DNA from: Panaeolus papilionaceus
Taxonomy: Eukaryota > Basidiomycota > Agaricomycetes > Agaricales
Direction: 5' to 3'
Assembly (NCBI GenBank): GCA_015501605.1
Contig: JADNRZ010000020.1
Span: forward strand, 434,001 to 498,000
DNA length: 64,000 nucleotides
This document shows positions 33,920 through 45,700 of this stretch, piece after piece. Within the stretch, counting starts at the first letter, position 1. Every line of letters starts with the position of its first letter. Position numbers and translations under genes: made by a program. The notes beneath the pieces were generated by a model. It was not told the origin of the DNA. It searched no databases and was given only the letters and a program-made list of their open reading frames with translations.

Positions 33920-35423
33920 ATGTCACAGGGCAATAATGGTCAATACATGATCAAAGATGCCTCTTGTCGACCAGTAGCTGAAGGCTCCATTGACTATGTT
34001 GAGGATCGAAGGGACCTCGTTACGCTGTGAGTAACCGCTTTTCTTGACTGTTTATGGTCTCATAACTAATGTGTGAGTTGGAATACAGACTAGTGGGTCC
34101 CACAGGTGCCGGGAAAAGTAGAGTAAGTGAAGCGCATATTCTCCCCAGATTATATTCCCTAATACGCCATTTATCCACAGTTCATCGAGGCTTTATCAAG
34201 AAGTGAGGCATTAGGAATCTCCAAGGACCAATTGGATAGCGTTACACACAAGATTACGACATATGAAATGATTGACGACGAATACTGGCAGGGCCCAGGG
34301 ACGCCTGTTACTAAATTTCCTATCCAACCCAGCGATCCAAGGTTTTACCTTTTGGACACACCTGGTTTTTCTGACCACCAAATCTCTGAGGTGGAGATCA
34401 TGACAATGCTCAGGGATTGGATGACGGCTAATCAGTGAGTATATCAGAGAAAGTTCAAACATCCTGTTGCGTCATAGATGACTGACGCTACCCTGTACGA
34501 CCCGTTGTGGTTCTACTCGGAATGACAAGATGTGGCAGATTACACTACATCCTATATTTCTGGCCAATCACAGATACGCGGGTTTCTGGGAGCAAACGCA
34601 GGACCATCAAGATGCTGAAGCTATTGGCCAGAGTTACTAGCCAGCAACCCGGTGAACTGTCTGTTGTAACAACAATGTGGAACAGACTATGGAGCGACCG
34701 CACAAAGGTTGCAGCAGAAGAGCGGTTTGAACAGCTCAGAGACGACGTGTGGGGCGCAAGTTCTCTTCATCATTTGTTGTGCAACCCTATTCTGATCTCC
34801 GCCAATAACAGGATCTAACGGACCGAGACGAATGTGTCATCAGGTTTATGAATACACACGAATCTGCAGTTGACATCATCGGCCAATGCTGGAGACGAGA
34901 GCTAGGGGGGACTCGGTATGCAGCTATCTTCAGCTACGATACACAAAGATTCGGTGATTCCTTGTTCGGGCAGCAACTATTTCAAGACCTCATCGACCGT
35001 ATCACGAACCTCCAATTACAACAACAGGCTCTCGAGAATGACTTACAGCAAACCGAAACACAGAAAAACGAAGAACTCGTAACGTGCCTGGAGGAGCAGT
35101 TGCGGACAACCAAGGGCCTCCTAACCAAATTCGAGAACCAATTGATCGACTTCGGCAACGCTCCGGCGGGATTTGAGGACGCTATGCATGCCCTTACACA
35201 CACTATCCTCGAGAAGCGTACTAGACAAGCAGAAATGGCTCGACTGAATGCACATGCCCAAGCTATTCATGATCAAGTCGTTGCTTCGACCAGTGCAGAT
35301 AACACACCCGATCTTCACCCCACAGGTGCTGAGGGGAATGCAGTCACAGGAAAGTCCAAAGTATCTAGGTTTAGACACTTCGTTGGCGGTATGCAAATGG
35401 TCAAGAAGAAGCTCAGGAAATGA
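33920..35423 (+). CDS. P-loop GTPase (AIG1/IRG-like G domain) with coiled coil, copy 1
   Basis: Five exons: 33920-34026, 34089-34122, 34181-34434, 34539-34755, 34812-35423, 407 aa. LLVGPTGAGKSR is the Walker A loop, split by an intron right after it, as in the sister gene. FYLLDTPGFSD is the DxxG switch. SVVTTMWNRLW stands where the guanine-specificity motif is expected; a plain NKxD is not visible. C-terminally LQLQQQALENDLQQTETQKN and on predicts a coiled coil, and the end is basic (GGMQMVKKKLRK). Such G-domain proteins are expanded in agaricomycetes with no assigned role. The fourth intron may begin with GC (GGGC|GCAAGT); a GT donor nine bases earlier would also keep frame. Confidence 0.83.
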
Positions 35424-35828
35424 TCTGCTTTACCAATATCCCACTGCTCATGCAACCCCTCAAGTTATGCACAATTAGGCATGTCCTACCCTCAGAGCAT
35501 GGGCGATATCGATATGGAAGTTTATTTCCTACTTTTAGTGTCAGAGGCGGCGGCTCTTAAATATAAATCACTTTCTTAGAAAATAGAAGTTATCAATATT
35601 ATCTCTAAAATCACCGCTGAAAATTGAATTGCTTACTGTATCTCGATCATGAATTCAAGTTTCACAACATGGATATTGCTATACAGATGTAGGCTGCTAC
35701 ACACGCGAATATTGAAAATTGAACAGAAACACACCAACTCGAAAAATCCACAGAAATTCCAAAGTCCAATCAGTACCTAATGTACATTACGCAAAAACAC
35801 TACGAAAAAAAAAAAAAAAAACGAAGAC
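35424..35828. other. Convergent spacer with A-run
   Basis: 400 bases between converging genes. A run of about 18 A at 35804-35821 directly precedes the stop of the minus-strand gene. No gene is seen. Confidence 0.55.
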
Positions 35829-37767
35829 TCAAGTTCTCTTCCTCAAAACCCTCCCCGTCTTCCTAACAGGCTCCTCAGCTGCAGGAGCAGCAGCAGAGCT
35901 CTCCCCCTTCTTAGCTTTGTTCGTCAAATCCTTCGCAGGCTTCCTCCTGCTTCCCTCAGCCTTCCCAGTCTCCTGAGGCTGAACCTCACGCTTCGCAGCC
36001 GCAGTCTTCGCAACCGCAGCCTTCGGAGCGACAGCGCGCTTGCGCTTGGTTGCAGCTGGTGCGACTTCAGCTTCGACTTGAGGTTCCTCAACCTCCATTT
36101 CGACGTCAGTCTGCACCTGGACCTTAGATGTCGACGCCTTTCCTCGGCCTCGTTTTGCAGGAGCAGGTTTAACCTCAGCCTCAGCCTGAACAATGTCGGC
36201 TTCAGGTTCGACCACGGCCTTCGAAGTCGCAGCAGCCCCTCGACGTCTCTTCGCCACAGCCGGTTTCTCCTTCTCCACCTCCACTTCAGCTTCATTGGGG
36301 TTTGAAGCAGCTCCACGTCGTCGCTTGTTGGGATTAGCGACTGGCACGGCCTTGTCCTCCGTCGTAGTGGCATTCTGGGCAGCTGGCGCTGCGACTTCAG
36401 GTCCGAGTTCCTCTTCGCTTTTCCTCTTCCTTGGGTTCTTGGAGGTGCGAGTGGCTGCGGCGCGTTTCTTGGGAGGGGGTGCAGGATCAATGAGAGCACT
36501 TGGCCCAGCCTCGACGGCTGCAGGGGGTTCAACGGGGGCGGGAGCGACAAGTTGCTCGGGTGGTACTGGTGGGAATGCGGTCAGTTTCTTCTTGCGACGA
36601 TTGGGGGGCGTGGTCGGTTCAGGGACGTCTGCCATAGCAGCAGCAGCGATCTCTTTGAGCACCTCGCTCGGACTCTTCTCCTCTACCTCCACTGCCTTCT
36701 CCTTGCCCTTCCCTTTCCCCTGCGACAGCTTCTTTTCCTCCTCCTCGTCCAACCATGCCTTGATTCTCCTGTTTGGTGTGCAGACACTATCACCATCGCT
36801 CGACGGTTCGCTCCACTCGTCGCAATCATCACAGTACTCCTCTCCCTCCACCTTCGTCACGTAACTTTCCTCGTTTTCCCATCCTTCGGGCAGAGGACTG
36901 GTCCAAGCTTGGAACAACGTCCACACTTTGCCCAAGATTGGGTACTTCTCGATCAAAGCATCGCGTGTCTCCGCTGGCATCTTCACCCTACTGAAGAGGA
37001 TATCGTATTCAAAGTCGGCCACAGCGCGCGTGTCCCCGCTGAGGACGTGCCCAACATGGGCAATGACGAACTTTGGGTCGATGTGAGAGGTGATGAGCGG
37101 GAATTCGGCGAATGGGCAGCGGTGGATGGCGACGTCACGTTTCCCGTCTGGGAGATCCTTTTGACGCGTCATATAGACTTCCTCCATGTTCTGGAGGGGG
37201 ATGAGCTGATATGTGTAGGATTCGGCGTCGAGGGTAGGGAATTGGTCCCTGGGAAGGACCTTTTGTTTATTTTCGTCGAAGTATTGTTCGAGAATGCTTT
37301 CTATGGGTACTAAAGCCCATCTATGCTCGTTGTAAAGCTGGAGAAGAGTTGCTCCGACTAAAAGATGAATGCAAAACGCAGTGTTAGCAAATAGGCATAA
37401 CACCAGCAAGAAACACGACAATACGTACTGAAGAAAATATTTCTCCTCGTATCCAAATTAAGGGTATTTCGGTGCATATTCCAACTCCATTCAAGCAATG
37501 CAATCTATTCAAAAGGATTGAACATCGGAGTCAGAACACCAGATTCAGAGTGAACGATGAAGCACATACCCGTATATCAGTAGCTCCCATCTCGCGCTCG
37601 AGAACGTGGCCCATCTTAATGGCGCGCTTTGGTGATACGTTTTCAATCAGACATCTTTGGCCATGAATATCTGCTGCTTTGGCGCGCTGAGATGCTGCTG
37701 CAGTGACTGCATGTATGATGCCCTTGCTGAATGGAATACGCGTTGGGGGTGGTGGTGGCCAAACCAT
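35829..37767 (-). CDS. Large HNH-family type A protein with AT-hook-like basic tail
   Basis: Three exons on the minus strand: 37767-37570, 37504-37429, 37357-35829, 600 aa, the longest member. Exon 1 has QRCLIENVSPKRAIKMGHVLERE (second Cys of RCLIENC is Val); exon 2 (76 nt) LLEWSWNMHRNTLNLDTRRN; exon 3 GATLLQLYNEHRW, so the last HNH histidine is Leu. QNMEEVYMTRQKDLPDG and ITSHIDPKFVIAHVG follow; the usual SHIHP reads SHIDP. Intron 3 of the other type A genes is absent here (FPTLDAESYTYQL is continuous). Residues 260-600 are a low-complexity Ala/Pro/Lys/Arg/Glu region with repeated KRRRGAA and KRGRGKAST units resembling AT hooks, which suggests chromatin or DNA binding. Confidence 0.82.
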
Positions 37768-38734
37768 TGTTGGTTTTTAGTCGTTATAGTATTGGTTTAA
37801 TAGAAGAGAGATGATGAGTAACAGAGTTCGAACAAGAAATTGAGGTGTATAGGAGTGATAGTGGTGGTAAGAGCTAAACAAACGAAACTTGTACCGTTGG
37901 GGCTCTGTATTTAAGTGGCCAGAACACGTGAGTGTGGGAGGACGAATCCCATTGTCCGTCCTCTTCGAGCGCAATTCCGAGCTCATTGTCGTTGTCGTCC
38001 ATCAAATCATTCCAGTCATTGTTCTGTATGGTGCTTTGTTCCGGGCGTTGCTGTGGTAGTGGCATGAGTGGCCCAAACTAAATTTAAGAAATATGAGGGT
38101 CAGTAGATTTCCTATTTCGAAATCATAATAGCGTGCCTCCCCCTCGATTCAATGACAATGACAGCGAGAAGTAGTATCTCAGTCTATTAAGCACCTAGCT
38201 TCGAGGGAAGTAACATAAGACAGACGCACGCAGTATATTACCATAAGCGCATAAACGAACGCAAATTCAAAGTCAGCGAAATCATGGAAGTTGGATGGGC
38301 GGCCAGGAGATCCGAAGAGACGGGAGCTACGACTGACTCATATTGCTGGAGATTTCTGCAACAATGAACGGCTCTGAATTCTACTAAATACAGCCTAAAG
38401 GAGTTGTGCGTTCAAACTTGAATTGTCAATGGCACCGCTCTCTCATTTTCTTTCTCGGGGAGTAAGATCACTTGCCCATACCAGTCGTCCAGAATTGTAA
38501 GCATTGCCATTAGGACCTCAGGGGTGCTAGAGTTGCAGTGGGTCGCGAATAGCTGAGAACTTGCATTTAAACGATGAATAACAAGAATCAATATAGCTAG
38601 GTATCAACTCTTAAGTGCGTGAGAAGCACTATGTACATACAGTACATCAACGGGAATCGCTCCTGTAGAGCGTTGAGACGTATCAATCATCTAAGTAACA
38701 TTAAACAAGGTGACCCTCTCTGCCACAATTCCTT
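37768..38734. other. Intergenic
   Basis: Promoter of the large type A gene on the left (minus-strand CTTAAATAC near 37907-37915) and 3' flank of the next type B gene on the right. No gene is supported. Confidence 0.5.
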
Positions 38735-40112
38735 TCAAACACGCCCAGATTGGGACTGCTTCTGCTTCCTGGAGTTTCTGGACTCCACAAGCGATTCAGT
38801 AGGGGAAGACGGCGCCTTTCTCTTCTGTCCCTTCTGTTTCACCTGCCTCCTCTTGCGCATAATGGGAATTCTTCCTGAGCCAGTGTTGGCGGTGGGCTGG
38901 GTCACAGCCGATTTAACTGATGATGCCGTGGCGACCTTAGCTTGTGAGTTACGCTGTGGAGTAACGGGAGGGCCTATCACACTGGCATTGGAAAGGGCGA
39001 GAGTAGATGCAGCCTTGGCGCTTCGTCGAGTGACCACGGTGAGCGAGTCTAGATGCTTGGGCTTTCGTACCCTGTACTCTTTATCATCGTGGGTTGACTT
39101 CGCGGAAGGGCTCTCGGGCTCATCGAGGTCGTCCTCATATTCAATTATCGTCTGCGGAACAGAAGGGTGATTGAGCAACAGATCTTCTGGAACCGTGGTC
39201 CATTTCGTATAGAGTGTCTGCAACTCGAATAAGGTGTCCAGATATGGTTCACAATGGGGGAGGCCAGAAGCCGCTATTAGGACATCGGGTTTGACGTTGA
39301 GCATTTGACCAATGCCAAGGATAGCGAACTTTGGATGAATGTGTGATTCAATGTAAACTGTGGGACTGGTAAATGGGTATCCATAAAACACGTAGTCATT
39401 GATGCTCGTTGGTATATCCTTCACTTGCCACAGAATTCCCTTGTGCTGCATATCTGGGTGGAGGGCCACGAAAGTATACATGTGTAGCTTTCCATCGTCC
39501 TCCTAATAATATATATATATATATTGATTAAAATGCAATTCGAAACAAAGTAGCGATAACAAATACCTTCATAACAGCCTCAAGGCTTTCCTGGGGATCG
39601 GCCGTCCCTTCATAACCATCGGTTGCAGCCAGATAGGTAGAAATTCTCTTCAAAGATGGCATTAGGCACCATTTTCCTTGGTCATATGCCGCATGGAATT
39701 CGCCTCCGGCTATTTATCACGTTAGTTCAATTACTTTGATGTATACATATGAGTACACAACACTTACCGTTGAAGCCATTCAACCGTGTGTCAATGTTCA
39801 GAGAACCTCGAACCATGAAGTTCCAGCGATACTCAATAGATAACATCTGGAATGTATCCTTATATGAGTTTCTCGTGAAAAAAAATTTAAGCACAAGATT
39901 AGACTTACTATTTCATCATCCGTCGAGTTGGCCCGACCAAATACATGGCAGAGTTGGATTCCAAAAGAGGAATCAATGCGAGGGTTTGGCGTGTTTTCGA
40001 TGATGCATCGACCTTGAGACGGTGACTGCACCGCGACTAGCTTCTTGAGATCTTTATCCCGTGAGGCAAGGGCATCACCAGCAAGCAAAATGATTCGTTT
40101 GTTAGGCGTCAC
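38735..40112 (-). CDS. HNH-nuclease-like protein, type B, start codon unclear
   Basis: Four exons on the minus strand: 40112-39909 (5' limit uncertain), 39846-39768, 39709-39567, 39502-38735, about 397 aa. Exon 1: GRCIIENTPNPR, FGIQLCHVFGRANS; exon 2: SIEYRWNFMVRGSLNIDTRLN; exon 3: GGEFHAAYDQGKWCLMP. The HNH residues are intact. Exon 4: MYTFVALHPDM, IESHIHPKFAILGIG, LYTKWTTV, then a Ser/Lys-rich basic tail. It keeps an intron inside the segment that is one 213-nt exon in the other type B genes, at the same place as intron 2 of type A. No in-frame ATG opens exon 1: the only near ATG (about 40134) is in another frame and stops after five codons. So either an upstream exon is missed or the 5' end is broken. 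Confidence 0.75.
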
Positions 40113-40183
40113 GTCAAGTCTGGGGTTCCATCTGGACGAAGTGTGGGGTGGTAGATGTCTGAGAATTGTGATGCGGGGAGCGG

Positions 40184-40191
40184 CTTATATA
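40184..40191 (-). promoter_or_regulatory. TATA box of the type B gene
   Basis: TATATAAG on the minus strand, about 70 bases before the start of the open exon 1 frame. It argues that transcription starts near 40150 and therefore that no distant upstream coding exon exists. Confidence 0.45.
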
Positions 40192-40679
40192 CTTCCAGGG
40201 AAACAATGGAAAGGTCTTCAGCTCAACGAAAATAGTCACTGCGCGGAACGACTTCTCGTCATTCTCAGATGCTCTGAAGGCCAGTTTGGGGTCGTAGGAG
40301 GTCACCATTGTTGCTCATCTTAGCGACGACCTACAATGACTCGCACGTAATGGATAAAAGCCACAGCGCGCATTCGCCGTTGGCTTTCATTTTCATTGCC
40401 ATTGTCGGTCAAATTTGGCCTTCCGCATCGTGTAGAGATTGTGGAAAGGCAAGTGAGGTTTTTCGGCTAGTGATTCTATCTAGTCCGACACGTCCCAAAA
40501 TTTAAATCAGGAAGGGCGGCGATGACACCTGGTCAGATAATCCACATTTGACATTCGATCATGAGCCACTCAACTGAAAAGACAACGCAACAAAATCGTC
40601 AACAATAGGACTCGAATTTCAAATGACAAGTCACGCGGTGCCACACGTACTCGCGTATTGTTCAACCGGCACGGGAAAA

Positions 40680-40772
40680 AAGCCGTGCAGAGCCGTGCGC
40701 GACCGTGCAGTACTGTGCAGAGCCGTGCAAGATCACGCGCAACCGTGCAATGGCCGTGCGACTACCATGCGC
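40680..40772. repeat. Degenerate CCGTGC-type short repeat
   Basis: Words of the form AGCCGTGC, ACCGTGC and GGCCGTGC recur about every 10 bases (AGCCGTGCAGAGCCGTGCGC at the start). Similar patches lie at about 47210-47480 and, weaker, near 52560. Confidence 0.6.
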
Positions 40773-41167
40773 TTCCATCGATTGGCCGTTTTAGTTAAAT
40801 ATGCTCCACTATATATACTGTGTATCAAGGCCAATGCTAGGATGGTATGCTTCTGCACATAATTGCATCTAAATACCACTGGTTTAAATTCAAGAGAACC
40901 TATGGTCATGTACAATTTCTCCAACTGATGTGATTATTGAAATGAAGGCCGAGATAACCTCATAATTTATGCTTTGACAGTTAAATTGATGTTTTTTGAC
41001 TGTAAAGTGGCTCGTCTAGTGTGTCCAGATCCATGAGCGGTTAACCAATTCGTTCACATTGGACGCCCGGGGTCGCGTGTGTTGAATTCTATTATTTGTG
41101 ACAGGAATACGTAAGTTACATAAAGGAAAACTCGTCGATGGTCAGGTGATGCGCAGTGAGCTGCCTC

Positions 41168-42713
41168 ATGGACCACACGCTAGCTCAAGACACTTTCCAC
41201 TCCAACGCTCACCATCTTGCCTGCATACCTCTTTGCACAGACTCCAGCTCCTACTTCATTGTCAATAATCGTGTCATGGAGGATCATAGACTCAACAGTT
41301 TGGAAGTTACTGGTGACATTTCCATTGAACCCGTAACCAGAATACCCTCTGATGCAGTCGTATATGTGTATGTATGACATGGGTCATAGTTCTAAGACTT
41401 GTCTAATGAATAAAAATATTTAGCATCATGGGCCCTACTGGTGCTGGGAAGAGTACAGTAAGTAAATAAAAGCGGACCATGTTAATAGTCAAATCATCTG
41501 GGACTGAATATGTCTTTGTCTCTTCAAGTTTATTGAGGTGCTTGCAGGAGGCTCGCAGAAACTTGCTATTTCAAGCAATCAGCTCGCTGGATTTACTCAG
41601 CGTGTAAATGCTTACAAGCTTTGCAACGTTGTCTGGGGACGTCCTCCATCTCCAATTTATCTCGTTGATACACCAGGATTTTCTGATGATAAGATATCGG
41701 AAATCGAGGTCACGGAAATGCTCAGAGATTGGCTGGGAGAAAATTGGTAAGCTGTTGCCTTTGATATTGTCGTGCTTCGGAAAGAATACCCAATTGTCTT
41801 TGTACTAGTTCTACACTCGATTTCAAAATGTTATTTCTCACTCCCATTACGGCAATTCGCCTGCCAGGAAGTAGGCGACGAACCATCAAAATGTTAAAAG
41901 AATGGTTGGGTAAGGAGCGTTTTTCAGTGACGATTACAACAACAATGTGGGATACCCTTCCCAGTCAACGAACTCGCAGTCGAGCTGAGAAGACATTTGA
42001 ACAACTAAGCGCCAAGGTTTTCAATGTAAATCGCCCCATTTCCTGTATTGTCTTTGATGTGTTTCTTACTCTTGACCTAGGATTTTTACGGGGAGAAAAC
42101 CAACTTGAAGCGATTTACGGGTACTAGGACTTCCGCCCTTCAAGTGATGGATTTTGGTAGACCATGGAGCCATAAACCATTCGGAACATCATCACACACG
42201 CCAAACGCACATCTTTATCATGACTTGCATGAGCGCATCGAAGGTGCCCTTCAGAAGAAAGTCATGATTGAAGCCGACCTTGCTCATTCTGACACACAAG
42301 CCAACAATAACCTCAGAGATATCCTGGAGCAGGACAGGAAAGAAAACAACAAGACATTGGCGAAATTCATTTTCCAATTGGCCAAATTTGGACAACCTCC
42401 TCATGAATTTCGGGAAGGCATGCAAGCTCTACGCAGGACCATTGTAGACAGTATCGTCCCAGCCCACCATAAAATGCATGATATTTTCCAACAGTGGGCT
42501 GAGGATCCAAGGATTTGCAGTGAGCTTGTCGCCGACCCCAAGCTAGCCGAGACTATACTTTCTATGCTGACCAAGGAACTTGAACCCATCTCTTGCGAGC
42601 ATCAAGCTGTTGACCATGGACCATCGAAGAAACTCGATTCCACTGAGACATTCCGACAACTACGCAAATCCTTTGAGATCCGTCGCCCCAATTGGCTCAA
42701 GCGCAAGGACTGA
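41168..42713 (+). CDS. P-loop GTPase (AIG1/IRG-like G domain), copy 2
   Basis: Five exons: 41168-41367, 41424-41457, 41529-41746, 41809-42025, 42081-42713, 433 aa. VIMGPTGAGKST is the Walker A loop, IYLVDTPGFSDDKISEIEV the switch region, LPGSRRRTIKMLKEWLG and ITTTMWDTLPSQRTR match copy 1. The intron positions and phases equal those of the gene at 33920, including a 34-nt second exon coding only the P-loop. The N-terminal extension (about 65 aa) differs. The C-terminal half is helical and charged. The two genes are diverged duplicates, so the pair predates recent tandem events. Their positions alternate with HNH-family genes; cause and effect are unknown. Confidence 0.85.
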
Positions 42714-45700
42714 AATAACAAGTAAGTTTGATTAGCATCTTACATCTATGAAGCTCTATTTCCTCACATATGTCCATGTATCCTAGTGGACGTGTTCTCG
42801 GATTTCACATCTCATGCGTCACTCTATATTCGTTTCATTCTTTCTCTCTGCTCGATCCGCATCGCCATGTCCCACTGTTGTTCATTTGAATCATCTGTAT
42901 TATATATGTATTGCACTGGTTTACAAGGTTTCAATAGTTGCATAATAACATCTAGATGCATATCTTGTATCGTTGTCAGACTGAGTATACCTGTAGTTTT
43001 CACGAATCTATCATTACATTCACCTTATCTCAGGTGAGATATAAAGAGATCCAAGCTGAGGTGGTATTAAACAGGCGCCCTTGGTCAATTATGTATGGAC
43101 ATTGGTGACTCGCAGGACCGATCCCGTACCTCGGCTTGCTGAACATCCTAACGGAAGGTTAAAATCAAACCCGTAACATCAGGTTTTCCTCTGACCATCC
43201 AGCGAGTCGAGATTCAGTCAGATGTCGTATCTTATACATGGTGTCAAGGAAGAGATCACGCACGAACCCGCGACGAGAATATAACATTGAACAATCTAAT
43301 TTTATACAACAGATAATCAATGTTGACAGAGACCCATTTTTCATCACGTCGCCACCATTCCCTCTACGACCACCGCTTCTAGCAAAAACGTCACTTCTCC
43401 GCTCCCATCGCCTGTCGTTGTCCTCGCCAGACATCATTCGGGCACAATCCTTCCCATATTCCCCATTCCTATTCCTCTTCGATGGATTTAGGTTCATCCT
43501 CGACACAACGTCGCAAACAATGCATGTCAAACGAACCTGGATGCAGCTCACCACACAGGTACATCACAAAGAGCAGTGGTACCCGTCTGGATGATGACGG
43601 TGTGGTGGTGGATAAGACATCGAAATCGAAGATCAAAACAGAGGTAGAAAGGACGATAAAATGATGTAGAACGCCCGTTTGCTGAAAGGATATGGCGAAG
43701 TCAACAGAGGAGACCGATGGGGGGCGAAATGGCCATGCACAGCACACAAGCGAGTCAATGGAGTCATTGAGGTGGTTATATGCGCGCAGAAAGAGCAAAG
43801 AGCGGGTATGTGACACGTAGGGACTAAACATTGCAACACGTCGCTGAGTGCCGAAGTTAACCGGGAGGATGATTTATGCATGTACTAAAAAATACGGGGG
43901 TCGAGTAGAACCAGTTGATGACAGGAGGGGAAGTGACGAAAGAGAGAGGATAGAGAACCAATGAGAATGCGCGAGCAGCGCCAATGTGAAAGGCTTGATG
44001 AGGGTATTAACCTAGCTCAAAAGGTGCCTGTTTCGAGATGGATTGACGAAGCAATGAACAGAAGAACTTGGAGAATGATGGGATCGATAACAGCGGACAC
44101 TGAATGAACCTGAAACGAACAGAGACGTGGGTGCGAGAACACAAGCAAGGACAGCATAGAAGGAAGCAATGTTAAATGAGACGTAGTGATAATCGCGCAA
44201 TGAGAGAACGCAGGACAGCGAAAATATCTTAATAAGGGGGAGAGCTGGGCAGTGAAAGTGGACGATGCGAAATGCAGACCTTGCCATTGACATTGGGTTG
44301 TAGGTGACTATGACACAGGGCAGAGCAGGGCACCAGCAAGCGAAGATAGTCGCAGACAGAAGTGGGAAAAGTAACCTGAGAACGCCCGAGTCAAGGTATC
44401 TACGAGACGGGTATACGGATTAGGCAAGCACCGAGAGAAATAGAAGATACCTAGGAGACCAATACTGGAAGATCAACATCAGACATGGCATGAGGAGAGA
44501 GGATGATTCAAGGAGGCGTGTTTGCAAATCGGAGAGGGGCGTGCGGATGTAGGGAAAAAAGGAAAGATGCGTAAAGGTGGGAGTGGAATGGCATTGGAAT
44601 GAGGACTGCTTGACGAGAAGAGGAGGGTGCGCCGATAGTGCATACACCTGCAGTGCGCGTCAGATATACGTACAGGATAAAAGAGACCGATAAAAAGAGA
44701 ACCGTAGGCTAATATTAGACTAAGATGGGAATGATGACTAGAGTTGGGGAACCAGAGTGTCATGAGACGGACAAGGATGTAGGTACTCAGCGCGGAAGTT
44801 GACAACGAGAGCGAAGAAAGAAGAATCGGAGACACGAAAAAGCAACCAGAGGTGCGCAAGGGCGAGAGGTGGAGTTGGATTGGGGTGAAGGCTGGTTAAT
44901 CACAGGATGAGGACACGAATAAGGTATATGTGTGCGGGGAGGAGATAAACGTGCAGGGTAGAGACACAACGAGAAGGATGAGCCGTGTAGTGAAGAAAGA
45001 AATTGATGACGATACGAGAGAAGCGCGAACGAGCCGTGGGTTAGCAGTTTGAGACGAAGAATCGGAAGATGAGTTGGATGTCATAGGGGTCGATTCAGAG
45101 GCGTAACACAAACAAAGACGTGGGTCAAGGACAGGGTAAGGAGACAACGGTAGACGGCAAAAGCGGAACATAGAGGGACAAGACAATAACCAAGGTAGTC
45201 TTCGGAGAAAAGAGGGCAAGAACAAGACTTTCTCGTTGCGCTCTATAATTTTCCTTCAAATGAAACCACCGCCAGTCAACCCCATACCACGGTGAAACAC
45301 CATCTTTCAGCAAATCGAGGCGTCTGTAGGCAGTGGGTGCGAGTGTGTGAGTGAGGCGCCGAGGTGTAGTGGGGATGGCTACAGGAAGACAAGAGAGAAA
45401 GGGATCAACATGTCTACACCCAAAGGTAGAACTCGTGTATTGGATCAGCACGACAGAAAAATTTTCACCCAAAAAGTACCTGCTGGCAGTGATGATGATT
45501 CATGTGAGCGTGAAAACGTGTTTGTGCCATGAGAGATGATGAGACCGACTGGTTAAAGAGACGTTGTAGGTCGTAGTGACATAGCAGCGTTCGCGAGCAA
45601 ACCCCCAAATCAATACAACTACCAATCGTTGATGGTGATGAAGCAACGTCCTCGTCATCGTGCCAACAAAATCGGTTTATTTGTTTGGCTTACGGCAAAA

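Larger units (their letters stand above)
40113..41167. other. Divergent spacer with CCGTGC repeat patch
   Basis: Between the type B gene (-) and the second GTPase gene (+). It holds a TATATAAG box and a degenerate CCGTGC repeat, listed separately. No coding sequence is supported. Confidence 0.55.

Noticed and set aside
35804..35821. Run of A, possibly a retrotransposed poly(A) tail
   Set aside because: It directly abuts the stop of an intron-containing gene on the other strand and has no target duplication; a simple homopolymer is more likely.
36193..37313. Plus-strand frames of 223 and 253 codons
   Set aside because: Antisense shadows of the large type A gene at 35829-37767, produced by its GC-rich, codon-biased low-complexity tail.
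43165..45472. Many minus-strand frames of 60-130 codons rich in Ser, Leu, His and Phe
   Set aside because: They overlap each other in different frames and are explained by the purine skew of the plus strand; no domain or splice support.
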